Shown piece after piece: positions 13,450-24,915 of a stretch of 45,357 nt of DNA. The DNA comes from Lingula anatina (taxonomy: Eukaryota; Brachiopoda; Lingulata; Lingulida; Lingulidae): positions 9,055-54,411 of the forward strand of contig NW_019775656.1 of the NCBI RefSeq assembly GCF_001039355.2. The letters run 5' to 3'. The notes beneath the pieces are model-generated. The model did no database searches. It saw only the letters and a program-made list of their open reading frames with translations, and was not told where the DNA came from. Numbering within the stretch: the first letter of the stretch is position 1; the number at the start of each line of letters is the position of its first letter. Made by a program: the position numbers and the translations under genes.

Positions 13450-16400
13450 CTTCTAACCTTTTCTTTAAGATAATTTACTTTATATTAGTAAGGAGGGAAT
13501 CCATTACACTGTGTTTAGGGGAAATAAATATTGTAATATACCGTGTTTCTAATATTCATCACTTCATGTAGGGAGAAAACCCAATGTTACAACTGTTTTT
13601 ACCACAAGAAAAAACCTGCATTTAGCATCAATTTTTGTTAACAAATAAATCACTGATGTTATTTTAAATATCTTCATCAAAAAACTTTTCAAAATACAAA
13701 AATCTATGTTACTTCTCAAGTTTCTACAATTATTATAAACAGCCAACTATCAATGCATTATCAAACATAGTACCTTAATATTTGAGAAACCTTCAAAATG
13801 TCATAATGCAATGCAAGAAACAATTATGTGCACATATGATACTAATTGACGTAGAATTGTTGGTTCTGGTATATGATGACTGTCTCACAGTCTGTTGTTT
13901 CCAAAATGTTAACAATGACATCAATTCATACCTGATTTTTAGGGGGAATGACATATATATCAAATAAACCAAGTTTGTATATTTACCGTTGTAGACTTGT
14001 AGTCGAAGGCATGATCAAAGATGTACTTCTTCTCTCTAGAGCGATTGGCTCGTAAAATATCATCAGGATCCTCTGTGGGGTCCATCAGTACGACCATCTG
14101 TAACAATAAAATATGTACATTAAGTTTTAAAAAATAAAAAATGAGGAATTATTTAATAATAAAAAATGCTTGTATCATGTCATGAAATTATTTTTTTATT
14201 TCATTTTCATTTTTCATTTTGTGCTTTAAAAGGGTTTAAAAGGAAGATAGGAAGAAATATGAAATTATGTAGTCAGAAAAAAATGCTAAAAGGATATAAA
14301 ATATATTTAAACATTTATTAGATGATATAATAGAAATGTTGACTATGTGGTCTTCCGATATTTATTCTAAGGTCACTGAAGTCAAACTTGTAACTGCGCA
14401 AGTTGTAAATTAACAAGATGGCCTCCAGCTTGCATGAAACTTGGGGTAATAGTCCTAGGAAATAGACAACAATTCCAATTTACAATTTTCAAAAATGCAT
14501 TGTCTGAGTTGGACAATGCCTTCAAATAACTTCATGCTTTTACTTCACTTGTCCTTAGTTGCATTTGGAAAGTTGCCATGAGAAACTGTGTACATCTCGA
14601 GGGGAAAAAAAAAGCTCATTAACTGGAGCTTATCAAAACTCCACCTGCAAGCTGTCTGGATTGAAAGGGGAACACTGGGCAATCAGGCTTATTGAGACAT
14701 TACTCCCATGAGAGTGATTGAAAACCTCACCTCAACTTACACTGCCAGCTACCACATAGTAAAGCCGATTACAGCACTGGCTGTTAATCCAGGGAGAAGA
14801 AAGTTTTAATTAAATAAGGTAATATATCACCAATAAGGATAATCAAAATGATTGACTTATTAATCATGAGAAAGCAAGACCACCTTTAGTTAACCAAGGA
14901 TTTAGTTAGGGTCAAAAAAATTCATTTTTATTTTCCATTCATCCAATCTCTGAATACTCAGAAGTTGATATCTAAGTTGTATATAATACCACAATCTCTG
15001 AATAGTTCTAAAGGCCAATGATGAATTTAATAATAATAATAATAATAATTATTATTATTATTATAGAATTATTATAGTCTTGTTTAATTTTTTTATCTGT
15101 ATTCTCGCCTTTTCTCTTTCCTTTCTAATTCTTTTTTCATACTTTTTTCTGTCTCTCTCTTTTACTTCATTTAATGTCTTTCTTATCTTTATTCCCCGAA
15201 AGAGTCATCTTATTTCCTTTCCAAGGTCAATAAAGCTAGCTATATTTAGGAGATATTTTATCAAAGTAAGTATACCTAACGCTTTTAAGCTTACACCACT
15301 TGTGTGAAACATACAATCAATTAATTTCCATTAAACCACTTGCCATTCAATGTTAGGTATCTTAAATAGCAAACTCTTCCAAGATTTAATATTGATGCAC
15401 TTCAGACTCATTCATATTTTAATCTCTACTACTTTTTAATCTCTACTACTTTTAAGTTACTACATTTATAAAATCAAATTATTACATCTAATTTTCAGAA
15501 CAACTGTGTTTGAAAACAACTTCTCAAACAGCACATTATTATCTCTGTGCTATTCACTATATATGACCCCTAGTACTGATAGTTTTTTAATCTGAAAATA
15601 ATCTGACGTCAATTATATATAAATATGAGCTACAATAACAAAATTAATCTGAGAGTATTGAACTGCAGTAGATAGTCAATAATTCATAAATTTACAGCCA
15701 CTTATCCATAAAAAACTGTGTGCTGAATGTTAAAGTGCAATGACCCGTCTACAGAAGTATAATGTGTTTTTATAACATGGGTTTAATTCTCTACAAAAGA
15801 AAAAAGTTTTAACAAAAGGAACTTGAAAAAGAATACAGTTTGTGAAGATCTGTGCCATGGTACAAATAAGTTCCTAAAAGCCAACAAAAACAGTGTATAC
15901 TAGCAGATCAAACACGCCCCGTTCACACAACCTTATCTATGCACATTGGTTTCATAATTTCTCCAAAGCAACCTTTTGAATGACCTTTTGCTAGTCCAAT
16001 ACAGCTGGTCTGTTGACAAAGTTTTTGTCTGATGTTTATGCTTTACTTGCCTATCACCTTTCTCTTTCAGTTACTTGAAGGAACACGCTAATCTAAACAT
16101 TCACCTTTGTAGGTTTTTGTTATTGGGAAAGTTTCAAATGTATCTACAGCAAAGCTCTAGGTCACTGTAGCTAATCCGAGTGTTTGTTGTTTTTGGTGCC
16201 ACATGCAAATATCGCTTTGTGTGAGGATCAATCGGGATTCCATAGGCGTACGATTATGGGATTAATTGGAGTCATGTGAAAATGTCCAAAATGATATACA
16301 ATTAATCACTGCATTAGGAATAATTTTCATAAGTTATCTTTCTGGTAACCAGTGGATGGAGGTAGTATTTACAAGATACATGGAAAGCTTATTTTAATCT

Positions 16401-17670
16401 TATTAACAGCAGAACTATATTATAATTTCAGGCAAATTCATCTTAACCGACATTGAAAACGATGCTTGTGGCCAATGTACTGCGAAAAAAAATTTTGTAA
16501 AGGTCATAAAGGAACTTACATATATAGACATAAGTGAAAAAAAAAAAAAAAGAAGAAATTGATTTTCAACATGAAGGCATCATTACATTGACTCACATTG
16601 TTGTCTACTTTGTGTGCACATGTATGACATCCAACCAGTTCCTCCTCATTCATCAAAGGACGGATTCGAAGAACCACCTGTAGAGATAAAAAGAAATCAC
16701 ATCACCGCCTACTGAGAATGACCTTTCAAAAAAACACAATTGATATTTTCTTGACTTGCAACTTCTTTCATCGCCTTTTAGGATGCTTAATGTCACATTA
16801 CCCATTTCTTCAAGTATGCAAAATATGAATGCAATCTTTAAATCAAATTCTAAATCTGCACTTTAATCTAATTTACTTTTATGTCTACAAAAAAGACAAA
16901 TTTAAAACAATGAAAAAAGCCCCATTTTGAATGTAATCAACCTTTTAATTCATTTTCACATAAAAACGACAAAACAGTACACAATGAAGAATATACTAGT
17001 ACCTTGTTTTTTTCTTCTTTTTAATAGACAGAGCATTTAACTTGTTCAGAATATTATTTAATGAGGTCAATTGTATTGAACTTTTAAAAAAGATACACAT
17101 TTGTAATAATAAAGCAACAAAAAATACTGATTTTTTAATCATGAAGACATAAAAGGAATAGGCTAATTAACTTCCCAATGACTGGAAAAAAAAGAAGAAA
17201 AGATACTTTGATTTAGGTATTAAAGTTATAGCCAAGCTCAAACTGAAAATTTAATAATATTTGTTTTAAAATGAAGACTTTTCCTTTGTCTGGGTCAGTT
17301 AAGCTAGTCTTATCGAACCCAGACCATTGTGATATTAATTAAAAAATTATAGTTGGTCCCGTCAGAAAGTATATGCCAGCTGGGACCCAATACACATGAT
17401 GTACAAGTACTACAGTATGATGGATCCAAGTACAGGTAGTCAGTAAACTAAATACCACAGCTTACCATTCGTAGCACAAAAAAAAAACCTGCTAACAGTT
17501 TTATTTTCGTTTTTTACCTACTTTGTTAGTTCATAAAGCAGATATAAAATAGCGTAGGTTATATTAGAGAAAACGCATGATTAACCACACAGTTGCGCTG
17601 TGCAGACAAACAATTAAGTTAGATTTCTTACCGTTAAGGGGTGTTCTCCGCCGCCTCCACCGCCCGTCAT
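443..17670 (-). CDS. KIF19: kinesin-like protein KIF19
   Basis: KIF19 is a kinesin-8-type plus-end motor and microtubule depolymerase that limits motile cilium length (family knowledge). Coding exons on the minus strand, high to low: 17632-17670, 16597-16677, 13987-14097, 9881-9968, 9366-9502, 8623-8745, 7912-8191, 5917-6101, 5492-5645, 5145-5241, 4363-4440, 3697-3761, 3254-3432, 2709-2922, 2287-2414, 1852-2009, 1036-1600, and tentatively 443-502. All phases join, giving 913 aa; human KIF19 is about 998. The start [13 protein letters not shown] opens directly into the motor. Seen: P-loop GATGAGKT (about 104-111), switch I with NKTSSRSH (213-220), switch II DLAGSE (249-254), and [11 protein letters not shown] (about 296). 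The motor ends near residue 348. Neck and stalk segments [24 protein letters not shown] and ELYDLYEE match KIF19 specifically. The C-terminal tail is basic (KKGVRK, HKRRTR), consistent with microtubule binding. The least certain part is the last exon. Confidence 0.95.
3874..4087. mobile_element. non-autonomous TIR element, TTA-duplication family, copy 1
   Basis: A 214-bp element in a KIF19 intron. The left end contains CATTCCCACAG then AGATCGATC. The right end, read in reverse complement, contains CATTCCCATAG then AGATCGATC, so the termini are imperfect inverted repeats. It is flanked by TTA at 3871-3873 and 4088-4090. A 3-bp TTA target duplication is typical of PIF/Harbinger-type MITEs (family knowledge); the assignment is inferred. 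The interior shares CTGTGGGGAGTCTCAC and GGGGGTAATTAA with the copies at 4776 and 9084. No coding capacity is seen. Confidence 0.8.
4684..4762. repeat. (TG)n microsatellite
   Basis: An uninterrupted GT/TG dinucleotide tract of 79 bp in the KIF19 intron between exons 5145-5241 and 4363-4440. It lies about 13 bp from the left edge of a MITE-like element. Such tracts are length-polymorphic and can adopt Z-DNA. Confidence 0.98.
4776..5024. mobile_element. degenerate TIR element, same family, copy 2
   Basis: It shares GATCAATCCAACTCTGTGGG, GGCTTAAATGCCTGA and CTAGGGGGTAATTAA with copy 1 (3874-4087). The subterminal inverted repeat is AATCCAACTCTG near 4801 against its complement near 4993-5004. 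The centre holds a perfect 15-bp inverted repeat, CTAGGGGGTAATTAA at 4879-4893 and its complement at 4912-4926, which could form a hairpin. The outer ends are eroded and no target duplication is visible, so the limits are approximate. Confidence 0.65.
5303..5317. repeat. G15 homopolymer tract
   Basis: A run of 15 G lies just beside KIF19 exon 5145-5241, within its upstream intron. It is followed by CAGTGGCGG, which resembles one hAT-type terminus, but I found no matching opposite end. The tract is G-quadruplex-prone and a likely place for assembly error. Confidence 0.9.
6102..7911. other. KIF19 intron, no gene seen
   Basis: A 1.8-kb AT-rich intron between exons 7912-8191 and 5917-6101. It contains a short CA-rich microsatellite near 6148-6171 and no convincing open frame. 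Small open frames on both strands here have no recognisable domain or codon structure. Confidence 0.7.
8455..8610. mobile_element. hAT-like MITE abutting the KIF19 exon 6 splice donor
   Basis: A 156-bp element beginning CAGGGGCGGATTCAGG. Its right end, in reverse complement, reads CAGATGCGGACCCAG or starts two bases inside this, so the termini are imperfect inverted repeats; inner TCTTCCA words also pair. It is flanked by the direct repeat GTTAAT at 8449-8454 and 8611-8616. CAGGGGCGGAT-type ends are characteristic of hAT transposons, although their duplication is usually 8 bp. The right-hand duplication begins only six bases past the exon 6 splice junction (donor GT at 8621-8622). Confidence 0.7.
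9084..9298. mobile_element. TIR element, TTA-duplication family, copy 3 (best preserved ends)
   Basis: A 215-bp element with termini GGGCTCATTCCCATT and GAATGGGAATGAGCCC, a near-perfect inverted repeat. It is flanked on both sides by TTA (9081-9083 and 9299-9301). The body shares GATCGACCCAACTCCGTGGG and CTCTCACTGAATGCAATCA-like words with copies 1 and 2. Length, ends and duplication agree with copy 1 (214 bp). The TTA duplication and GGG start suggest a PIF/Harbinger-derived MITE. It has no coding capacity. Confidence 0.88.
9969..13986. other. large KIF19 intron, no gene recognised
   Basis: A 4.0-kb AT-rich intron between exons 13987-14097 and 9881-9968. It contains a short tandem GAGTTACCAAGA array near 10929-10972 and an (AT)n tract at 13390-13447. 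No reading frame with recognisable domains is seen on either strand. Parts of 10950-12100 could be decayed transposon sequence, but I cannot show it. Confidence 0.7.
13390..13447. repeat. (TA)n microsatellite
   Basis: A nearly pure TA dinucleotide tract of about 58 bp in the large KIF19 intron. It is self-complementary and cruciform-prone. Confidence 0.97.
14098..16596. other. KIF19 intron, no gene recognised
   Basis: A 2.5-kb intron between coding exons 16597-16677 and 13987-14097. It holds a (TAA)n/(TTA)n palindrome near 15030-15066, a pyrimidine-rich stretch near 15100-15190 and an ATGCAAAT octamer near 16204. The only open frame of note (15080-15307, plus strand) is a low-complexity, hydrophobic by-product of the T-rich tract. 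Confidence 0.7.
15030..15066. repeat. (TAA)n-(TTA)n palindromic microsatellite
   Basis: A run of ATA/TAA units passes directly into complementary TAT/TTA units with almost no spacer, forming a hairpin-capable AT palindrome inside a KIF19 intron. Confidence 0.9.
16678..17631. other. first KIF19 intron
   Basis: It separates the 13-codon start exon from the exon encoding [13 protein letters not shown]. Its donor is TAAGAA-type after ACG, and its acceptor is CTACAG. I see only A-rich runs and no feature inside. Confidence 0.7.
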
Positions 17671-18450
17671 TTTTAAGCTCTTGTTCTTAGATCACAATAT
17701 TGAGGCTACGTATATTCTACTGAGCTCTCATCGACTTGGTCATACATCATCGAGTAATCGACGGATCGAATGGATTAATCGATTAGTCACCGCAACTTCA
17801 CAAGTCATGCATGCCTCAGACACGCTGCAAGACTGCGGTTAGTCTGGGTTCTTTAGCACAAGGGGGCACTTCTACAAGCCTAAGGTTCCAGTGACCAATT
17901 GCAACTCCGTGCAATGTGAAAATGCACCCCAACGTGGCTGGTATAAGTCCAGGCAAAACCTGCAACAGGAATGCTGTCAGTCCTGACAATCAGACTTCGC
18001 TCCACACTCGGGATCTTGACTTCTGATTCACGTCACTCACTAAGGCGGATATCACTCCGCATCAAACTAGCCCTAGTTTTCTCTGTGAAAACACATTTTG
18101 GTGCGAGTATCGTAGCATTTAAGAATAGCAGTAATCTTAAAGGAACATTTTTTGTTGAAGAGAATCATCTTATGCCAGTTAGTAATAAAAACTTTATTGG
18201 GTCGAATGCGCAAGGATTAATTTATTTTCTATGACGTCATAAAGCGTCTAGCAACAAGATAGTAAATAAACAAAAGACACGTGACAAGTTCGCGTTACAC
18301 CAACTTGTTTGCTGTTAATGTTGATTACATTTTTATGCAAGTTTTTTTTTTTTTTTTGATAAACTATAATTTATTTCCCCTTATATCAATGAAAATAAGA
18401 ATAACATAAAAATAAGAATAAAATAAATGCTATTAATTTGTACAATATTG
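17671..18450 (-). promoter_or_regulatory. KIF19 upstream region with CRE and X-box-like half-site
   Basis: This is the only space between the KIF19 start codon and the DNAI2 poly(A) signal, so it should hold the KIF19 promoter and 5-prime UTR. Seen on the sequence: a perfect CRE palindrome TGACGTCA at 18232-18239; ten bases on, GTTGCTAGAC on the minus strand (18246-18255), which resembles the first half of the RFX X-box (GTTGCCATGGNAAC-like); and an E-box CACGTG near 18278. RFX factors drive ciliary genes (family knowledge). Their use here is inferred. A TATA box at a convincing position was not identified. Confidence 0.5.
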
Positions 18451-18456
18451 TTTATT
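18451..18456 (-). terminator. DNAI2 poly(A) signal
   Basis: The plus strand reads TTTATT, which is AATAAA on the minus strand, about 570 bp downstream of the DNAI2 stop codon. It is the first such hexamer after the stop, implying a 3-prime UTR of about 590 nt. A second one lies at 18370-18375. Confidence 0.6.
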
Positions 18457-19026
18457 TAAAATATATACAGAATTAACACACCCTGGATTATCCCCAGGGC
18501 ACTGACATGCCTTTCACAGTGCAAAAATAAATACAATAACTATAAAAAACTTCAAACATATTTAGAATATTTAACACTTTTTTCATAGGCTATCATTAAA
18601 AAACGTTCACTGTCAGGAATAAATGTTTGGAATTCTTTCAATTTACACTCTGCTCAACAAATGCATGGCTCACTTTACATGCAGACAGCATTTTATAAAG
18701 CATCCATGAAATTGCCAAAAATGACGAATGCAACAGTTTCAGATAAACAATCTACTGATGATATTGCATGCCATTTTGTGTAACCATTCCTTGCCAGCTT
18801 AAACGCTTTGCTGGCCAAGTCACACATTCACTCATCTGAAGATCCCATCTCCTTGGTATCCAGTAAACATAATCCATTCACACTGACAGACAATTTAAAA
18901 ACTCATTATGACACGACAATGTTCATGTTGAAAAAACTGTCTGGGTGATAAATGTCCGCTCGGATTGATATCACATTTTATAACACAGGTATTGATACAT
19001 ATTGGGGAATGCTGTTTCATATCTCT

Positions 19027-22000
19027 TTATTCAGCGCTTCCTTCTTCTTTCTCTTCTTCAATAGGAGAAGCCTGAAATAATTAAATATATTCTTACTGTC
19101 TTTTTTATGAAATTTTATTCCAATTTTTACCCCTTGCTTACAAGAATAACTTATCTAAAATTATTTAAGTGAAATCACTAAAACAATACCAAAATGTACT
19201 GCAGGTATATATATATATTATTTATTTATTTATTATTATTATCTTTTTTTTTTGGGGGGGGGTGTCCTTCTACAATCTATCATGCAAAACAATTGTTACA
19301 TTCAAATAAAATAAATTAAAACACCTGGAATCTGTATCAAAAAATTCTTATTGCCATATCTGGTTAACATACCTTTCCTTCATCAGCTTTTTCTGCCTGC
19401 TGTTGTTTCAATGCAGCTTCTTTCTTTTCCTTTTGTTTCTGTTCATATTCTATTGTCTCAAAGAATTCTCTTTCGGCTTTGGAAACAAGATCTTCTTCTT
19501 CATATCCTCCTTCTTCTTCCTCCTATAAATAAGTTTCATGTCATCATGTATACTATTGTTTATTACACTTTTAATCCTACACATAAAATGTAGATGTATT
19601 ATACAAATGAAAATAGTTTTTGTCTTTACTCTGCTACAATTCAATAAGTATTTTTCAACAAATGAAAATGACATAATTAAAAAAAGATATTTCATATGTA
19701 CTAGCATATATACAGGTTACAATCACTATGATAATCACATTATTGAAAGAATTGAAAAAATTTAATCCCTTCACTTCAAAACTGACATTTGCAGATATCA
19801 GCATCAAACTCCCACAGATATTAAACCATTAAAACCATCAAAAATACCTGTTTATGTTCTCCTTGTGAACTCTTCTGCCTTTCTTTGAGCTTCATTTCCC
19901 TGTGCCTGGCATCCAATATCTTTTCTCTCCTCGTTTCTCTTTCAAAAATCTATGGTGTGATGAGAATAATCATTTTTATTAACAACCAATACAAATTTAA
20001 GAATGGAATCATTATCAATATATCATCATTTTCCAAAGGTAGATAAATTGCATAACTTGTTATTTCAGCTCACAAAAATCCTTTGGAATCAAAAACCAAG
20101 TTTTTCTTAAAAAGATCGAATGACATCAATTAAAGCAATCACATCACTACAAAATTAACATCAACAAATTGGCAATTAGACTTCACAAGAAAATAAAAGT
20201 AAGCAGGCAACAAAAACACTTACAGCATTTACGAGAACTTTTTCATTCCTCTGCAATTGCACTAGACCATTAGAGAGTTCCAGCAGAGTGGTGGTGCCAC
20301 TGTGGGACCCTGTAGCCACCAGCCTGCCCTGCTCTTGCACTCGGACACTGTGCAAAGCTTCATCACACACCTGACGGGACACAGGAGAATAAAATGTTTA
20401 CAAGTGACATCTTTTACAAAGCAAAAGAGATTTCTACAAAAAATATATTTGATGATATATCAAGTAGCTTTGTTTAGTTATATGAACTGATTACTGACGA
20501 CTAAAAATGCTTTTGTGGGTCTTTATCACTTTTCATTCATAAAAAATCAACACCTAAAAACTTATTGTGCTAAAAATTAATACCTTTTCTGTGATAAAAA
20601 AAAAAATTGCATTTAGTTGACTTTTTTTGCAGTTTTTCATTATGCCAACTTTAGTTTGTTAGATGCTTGGCAATATGATTCTAATTTTCAAGCCAGAATG
20701 TTTGTATCCAAGAGAAAGAGTGATTAACAATTTCACTTACCTGAATACTGAGCGTAGGATCATTTTGTTTAAAGATGGTGTCCCATATGTCAAGTGTGCC
20801 ATCCATCTTAGTGGTGAAAAACACAGCAGGACGTGTGGGACTCCAGCATCCATCAGTCAAATAGGACATATGGTATCTGAAACATGCAACATTTACTTCA
20901 TAAGCAACATATAAATGAATTCAAAACTAAAAGTATGCATACATGTACACAGTTTTTGTTTGGAATAATAGATGAAAATTGTTTGGCAAATAAAAGAGGG
21001 TGCTTGGTTGCTAATTGGCTCATAATAATAATAATAATCAAATAATTGTGACTTTGATTATGTTCTTGATAATTTAGTCATGATGCCCTATTATCAACTT
21101 TTCACTCACTCAAAAAACACAGATATTTTCTCAATTTATTTATTTCAGTTTGAAGGAAATTCTTTGCAATCTCCTGCCATTAAGAGTCTATGTGCATGAT
21201 GTCTTATTATTATTCTACAACTCACTCATATTTATTATGGCACTTTTAAGTCATATGAATTTAATAAATATCAAACTTGTTTTATTTTGATACGAAAACC
21301 TGTTTGTCTATAATGTTGTTTACATACATACAGGATAATTTGTATAATACTCACTTTGTCCACATAATAGATGATTCCCTTATATCTTCTGACCATATCT
21401 GAAAAGAAAAAGTTGAGTGTGAATCAATATCATATTCATAATATATGTAAATTTTTATAAAAAGTACAATCCGTACAAAATGTTACATTTTGGAACAATT
21501 TTATTCATTTAGCGTTTCAAACTCTAAAAGATATTTGTCTCTTTGAAAAATATCAGAATGACAAAATAACTAAAAAAATTAGACACAATGTCTACCTACC
21601 CTTGCTGTCCAGTCACCGACTGTGAGGAAGTTCTTAGGGAAGAAGGGGTTTCTCTGGAGTGAATACACTGGGCCATGGTGACCTGGATAAATGGCAACTA
21701 TCTTTTCAGCAGGGGTCTTGGCTTTCCTGTTACAGGACATCACAGTTCCTATCTCTGTTCCAACCATGAATTTTGTTGGCTAAATAAAAAGGGGTGGGGG
21801 TCATAAAAATGTTTCATCGTTACACTAAATTACAGACCGATTTTTAATACTTTACATATTTTTTTATTCTAAATATTTTACTTTATGCATACTTATTTTA
21901 TATCAACTGTGTTCTCTTTTCAATATGTCTGAATGAAAATAGAAAAGATCAGCTTTTCCTGTTTTTCCAAAAAAAAAAAAAAAATAAAAAAAAATAAATA

Positions 22001-24627
22001 AATAAATAAATAAATAAATAAATTCCAAAAATGAGGTAATATGTTTTATGTTTCTATTTACACACATCATTTAGCCTGTGCACTTTGTTACCTAACTTTC
22101 AAAACTTACAAGTGTGGGCTCATACTCCAAACACATGGCCCCCTGGGCTTTGCTAAAATCTTGTTTCTTGGTTGGATCTAAGTACAGTTTCTCAAATGGC
22201 TCTCCCATCTTCCTTGTGTCCCACCATAACACCTGCCCATCTGAAGATGTGGAAAAACATTCTGTCCCTGTCTTGGACTGCAGCCAAATTGTCTTGTAGG
22301 CTGGGTCCCTGTGACTGTGTTCAATGGGGGAGGTTTCTACTGGCTGGGAGCCTTTTCTAGTGTCCCAATATGCTGAAAGACAAAAAGAATTGAAAGATTT
22401 TAGTCCTGAGTACACTATTTTAAATTGGTACTTGCAGCAGAATTATATTAGAATATGAAAAGAAAATGAAAATAAGAAATATCATTTTAGTTATTTCTAA
22501 AATACCCAAAATGAAACTAGGTAACTGCTGACTATAATAACACATCGTGTTTTAAGTGCTGACATTTGGCCTAAGTTTTGGCAAACTCCCATTTATTATA
22601 ATTTCACAATTTTATTACAGTCTATTAGTTTATTATCCTATGTCAAATTACTTCAAAGAAAGCATTGCTTAGATAATAATTGTCAACAGAATAAGGCAAG
22701 TCCTTTCCAACTGTTTTAATAAAAGTGGGTAAAGCTGACCATATGCTTACCAATCTGACCATTGTAGCAGCCGCCTACCAACACATGTGCATCTTTTGGA
22801 TTGTATTCGACACAAACTAGAGGAGATACTGGTTTCAGAGTGAATTCTGGTTTGTTGGGATTTTCTGAAAACAAATCAATCTAATCAAAATATATCTGTA
22901 CAACATGATGCAGTCTTCTCATTTTACATGTCATCATCACATATTGTAAATGGATGCATCAATATTAAAAAAACTTTTTATACATTTTCAGCACAGAATA
23001 AATGACAGAATCTTAAGAAATTAAAAAAAACTAAAAACATAGAACTTTCACAGAGAAGATATTTGGATCAAAACAGTATCCGTCCATACTAACCCACATC
23101 CCAGATATACGAGTCCATGCTAGTATCTGGGGAGGACCCTTGGAACTCCAGGTTACAGTAAGCTATGGCCAGCTTTCTAGGACCATCAGGGAACCAGGAG
23201 ATGTGTGTGCTGGTACGCTTGGGATCACAAGGATCTCTGCAAGAAGCGAAATATGATGAAAACAATACTACTGGCAATGAACAGAATTTTTTGATTATGG
23301 CTTTTAATTGAGCCTGTACATTATTGTTATTATTATTATCATCACCAATGCAAACTGATAATCATTCTTTCAAAAACTGATTCTTTGTTAACTGTTATAT
23401 GCAAATACCTGATATAAATATACACTTACTATTTGTAATATATAACAAAAATATATATATATCTTAAGTTCTAATAATGCACATTTTAATTGCAAACTAA
23501 AGTGTGCCTACCTGAAAACATTGATTGTTTTGGCTGTTGGTGTTTCATCCATATCATCTACATCAATATCATCGAAATATTCTTCATAGATATCAATAGC
23601 ATTGTTTTGTTTGATGCAATGTTCCATCACCTAGAATTTTAGAAGCAAATAAATAAAGTATTCCTTTCATTAAAAGGTCATCACCAAGGCTTTCCCTAGC
23701 AAACCATCCAGTTGTCATTTGGACAGCCTCCTGCATCACCGGACGGCCAATATTTTCAAAGACGGCTGGGCGGCAGTTATGATTGTTTTGAAATATGATG
23801 GCTTGGACTCCCTGAAATTTCGTAGGAAATTACAGGTGATAATTTTGGAAGACCTGTACCCCCAATCCTGGGAAAAGCCTTGGTCATAAGCGACATATTG
23901 AAAGAGGATTCTTTGAGAATTTTTGCTGTCTAAAATTGCACAGATTTTTTTTTTTACAAATTTTTCCTTAATCAAAAACCTATTCCATCATTATTCAGAA
24001 ATAAAATTACATTGAATCCAGAGCAAGAAAATTATTATAGGTTGAATTATCTGGCTCAAATTTTGGTATTACACTTTTTTTTCCAAATTCTGTAAAAATT
24101 AAGCTCATGTTATAATGGTTGAGATTCAATTCAAACAATAACTTACAGTGCTGAGTTGTTGAATAGTGTTGATGTACATCTCATCCTTCTCCACTTTCTT
24201 TCTGTATCTTAATACTTGCTCTACTTCTTGTGGATTTACATCTTTGGGCCATCCACCCTCTGTGTGGTTGATTCCTCTTACCTCTGTCTCAAATCTTTCT
24301 GTGTTGATCTAGAAAGAGAAATTGATTGGGAATAATTAATATCTTAAATGCAAGTAATAATAATAATAAAAACAACTTTTTGTCTCTCAGTTTACTTTAA
24401 ATGAATAAAACAAGAATGCATATATAAGAACAGGCACATTATGAAACAAATTTTTTACACCAATTATTATTGACGTTTGAATTGTAGCATTATCTAAAAC
24501 TCCAAAATGTTTCAAACAAATTCATGCCTGTTTTCAAATTATTTTATATAATATTGCTAGCACAACTCTGGCAATAAAGTCAGATAATGACTATTGCTAT
24601 TTACAAAGACACAATGCTATCTGTTCA

Positions 24628-24665
<38 letters not shown>

Positions 24666-24915
24666 GTACATTTGACAAGTTTTAAAAGTTAAAAATACTC
24701 ATTCATGCTTAATGCTTATCAGTTAAACATACTTCATGTTCGGACATCTCAGCAGCACATTGTACGGAGATATCAACCGGGTTTCTTTCGATGTAATTCT
24801 CTGACTCCTTCGGGTCTGGCAGGATGTCAATGTGCAACTCTGCTTCTCTGTCAGAGAAATTACACTGCCGCCCAAACTCTGCCCTCTTCTTCGTATAGAC
24901 ATAAACAATCTCCAT
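19027..24915 (-). CDS. DNAI2: dynein axonemal intermediate chain 2
   Basis: DNAI2 (IC2, the IC69/70 family) is a WD-repeat intermediate chain of the outer dynein arm, pairing with DNAI1 to anchor heavy chains to axonemal doublets (family knowledge). Minus-strand exons, high to low: 24733-24915, 24147-24308, 23512-23630, 23094-23236, 22751-22864, 22110-22372, 21600-21779, 21355-21398, 20741-20876, 20224-20370, 19848-19949, 19373-19522, 19027-19071. Phases all join, giving 595 aa plus TAA; human is about 605. The start [20 protein letters not shown] matches the family N-terminus. WD-repeat landmarks: [58 protein letters not shown] and [10 protein letters not shown], spanning about residues 155-475. 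After LQRNEK comes a charged coiled tail ([17 protein letters not shown]-like, then Glu/Lys-rich) to residue 595. A 5-prime UTR intron (about 24952-25156) is suggested by GCAG|GTATGC and TTTTAG. The gene appears intact. Confidence 0.98.
21969..22022. repeat. A-rich then (AAAT)n microsatellite
   Basis: A poly-A run followed by about eight AAAT units in the DNAI2 intron between exons 22110-22372 and 21600-21779. Confidence 0.95.
23683..23884. mobile_element. short TIR element in DNAI2 intron
   Basis: About 202 bp bounded by ACCAAGGCTTTCCC and GGGAAAAGCCTTGGT, inverted repeats differing by one base insertion. It starts 53 bp from the acceptor edge of exon 23512-23630. GC content is visibly higher than in the intron around it. 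No clear target duplication and no coding frame are seen, so the superfamily is unknown. Confidence 0.65.
24629..24664. repeat. (AAAT)n microsatellite
   Basis: About nine AAAT/AATA units, some 70 bp from the donor of DNAI2 coding exon 1. Confidence 0.95.

Noticed and set aside
15080-15307. Hydrophobic plus-strand open frame resembling a small membrane protein
   Set aside because: It is produced by a T- and CT-rich intronic tract. The hydrophobicity follows from the base composition.
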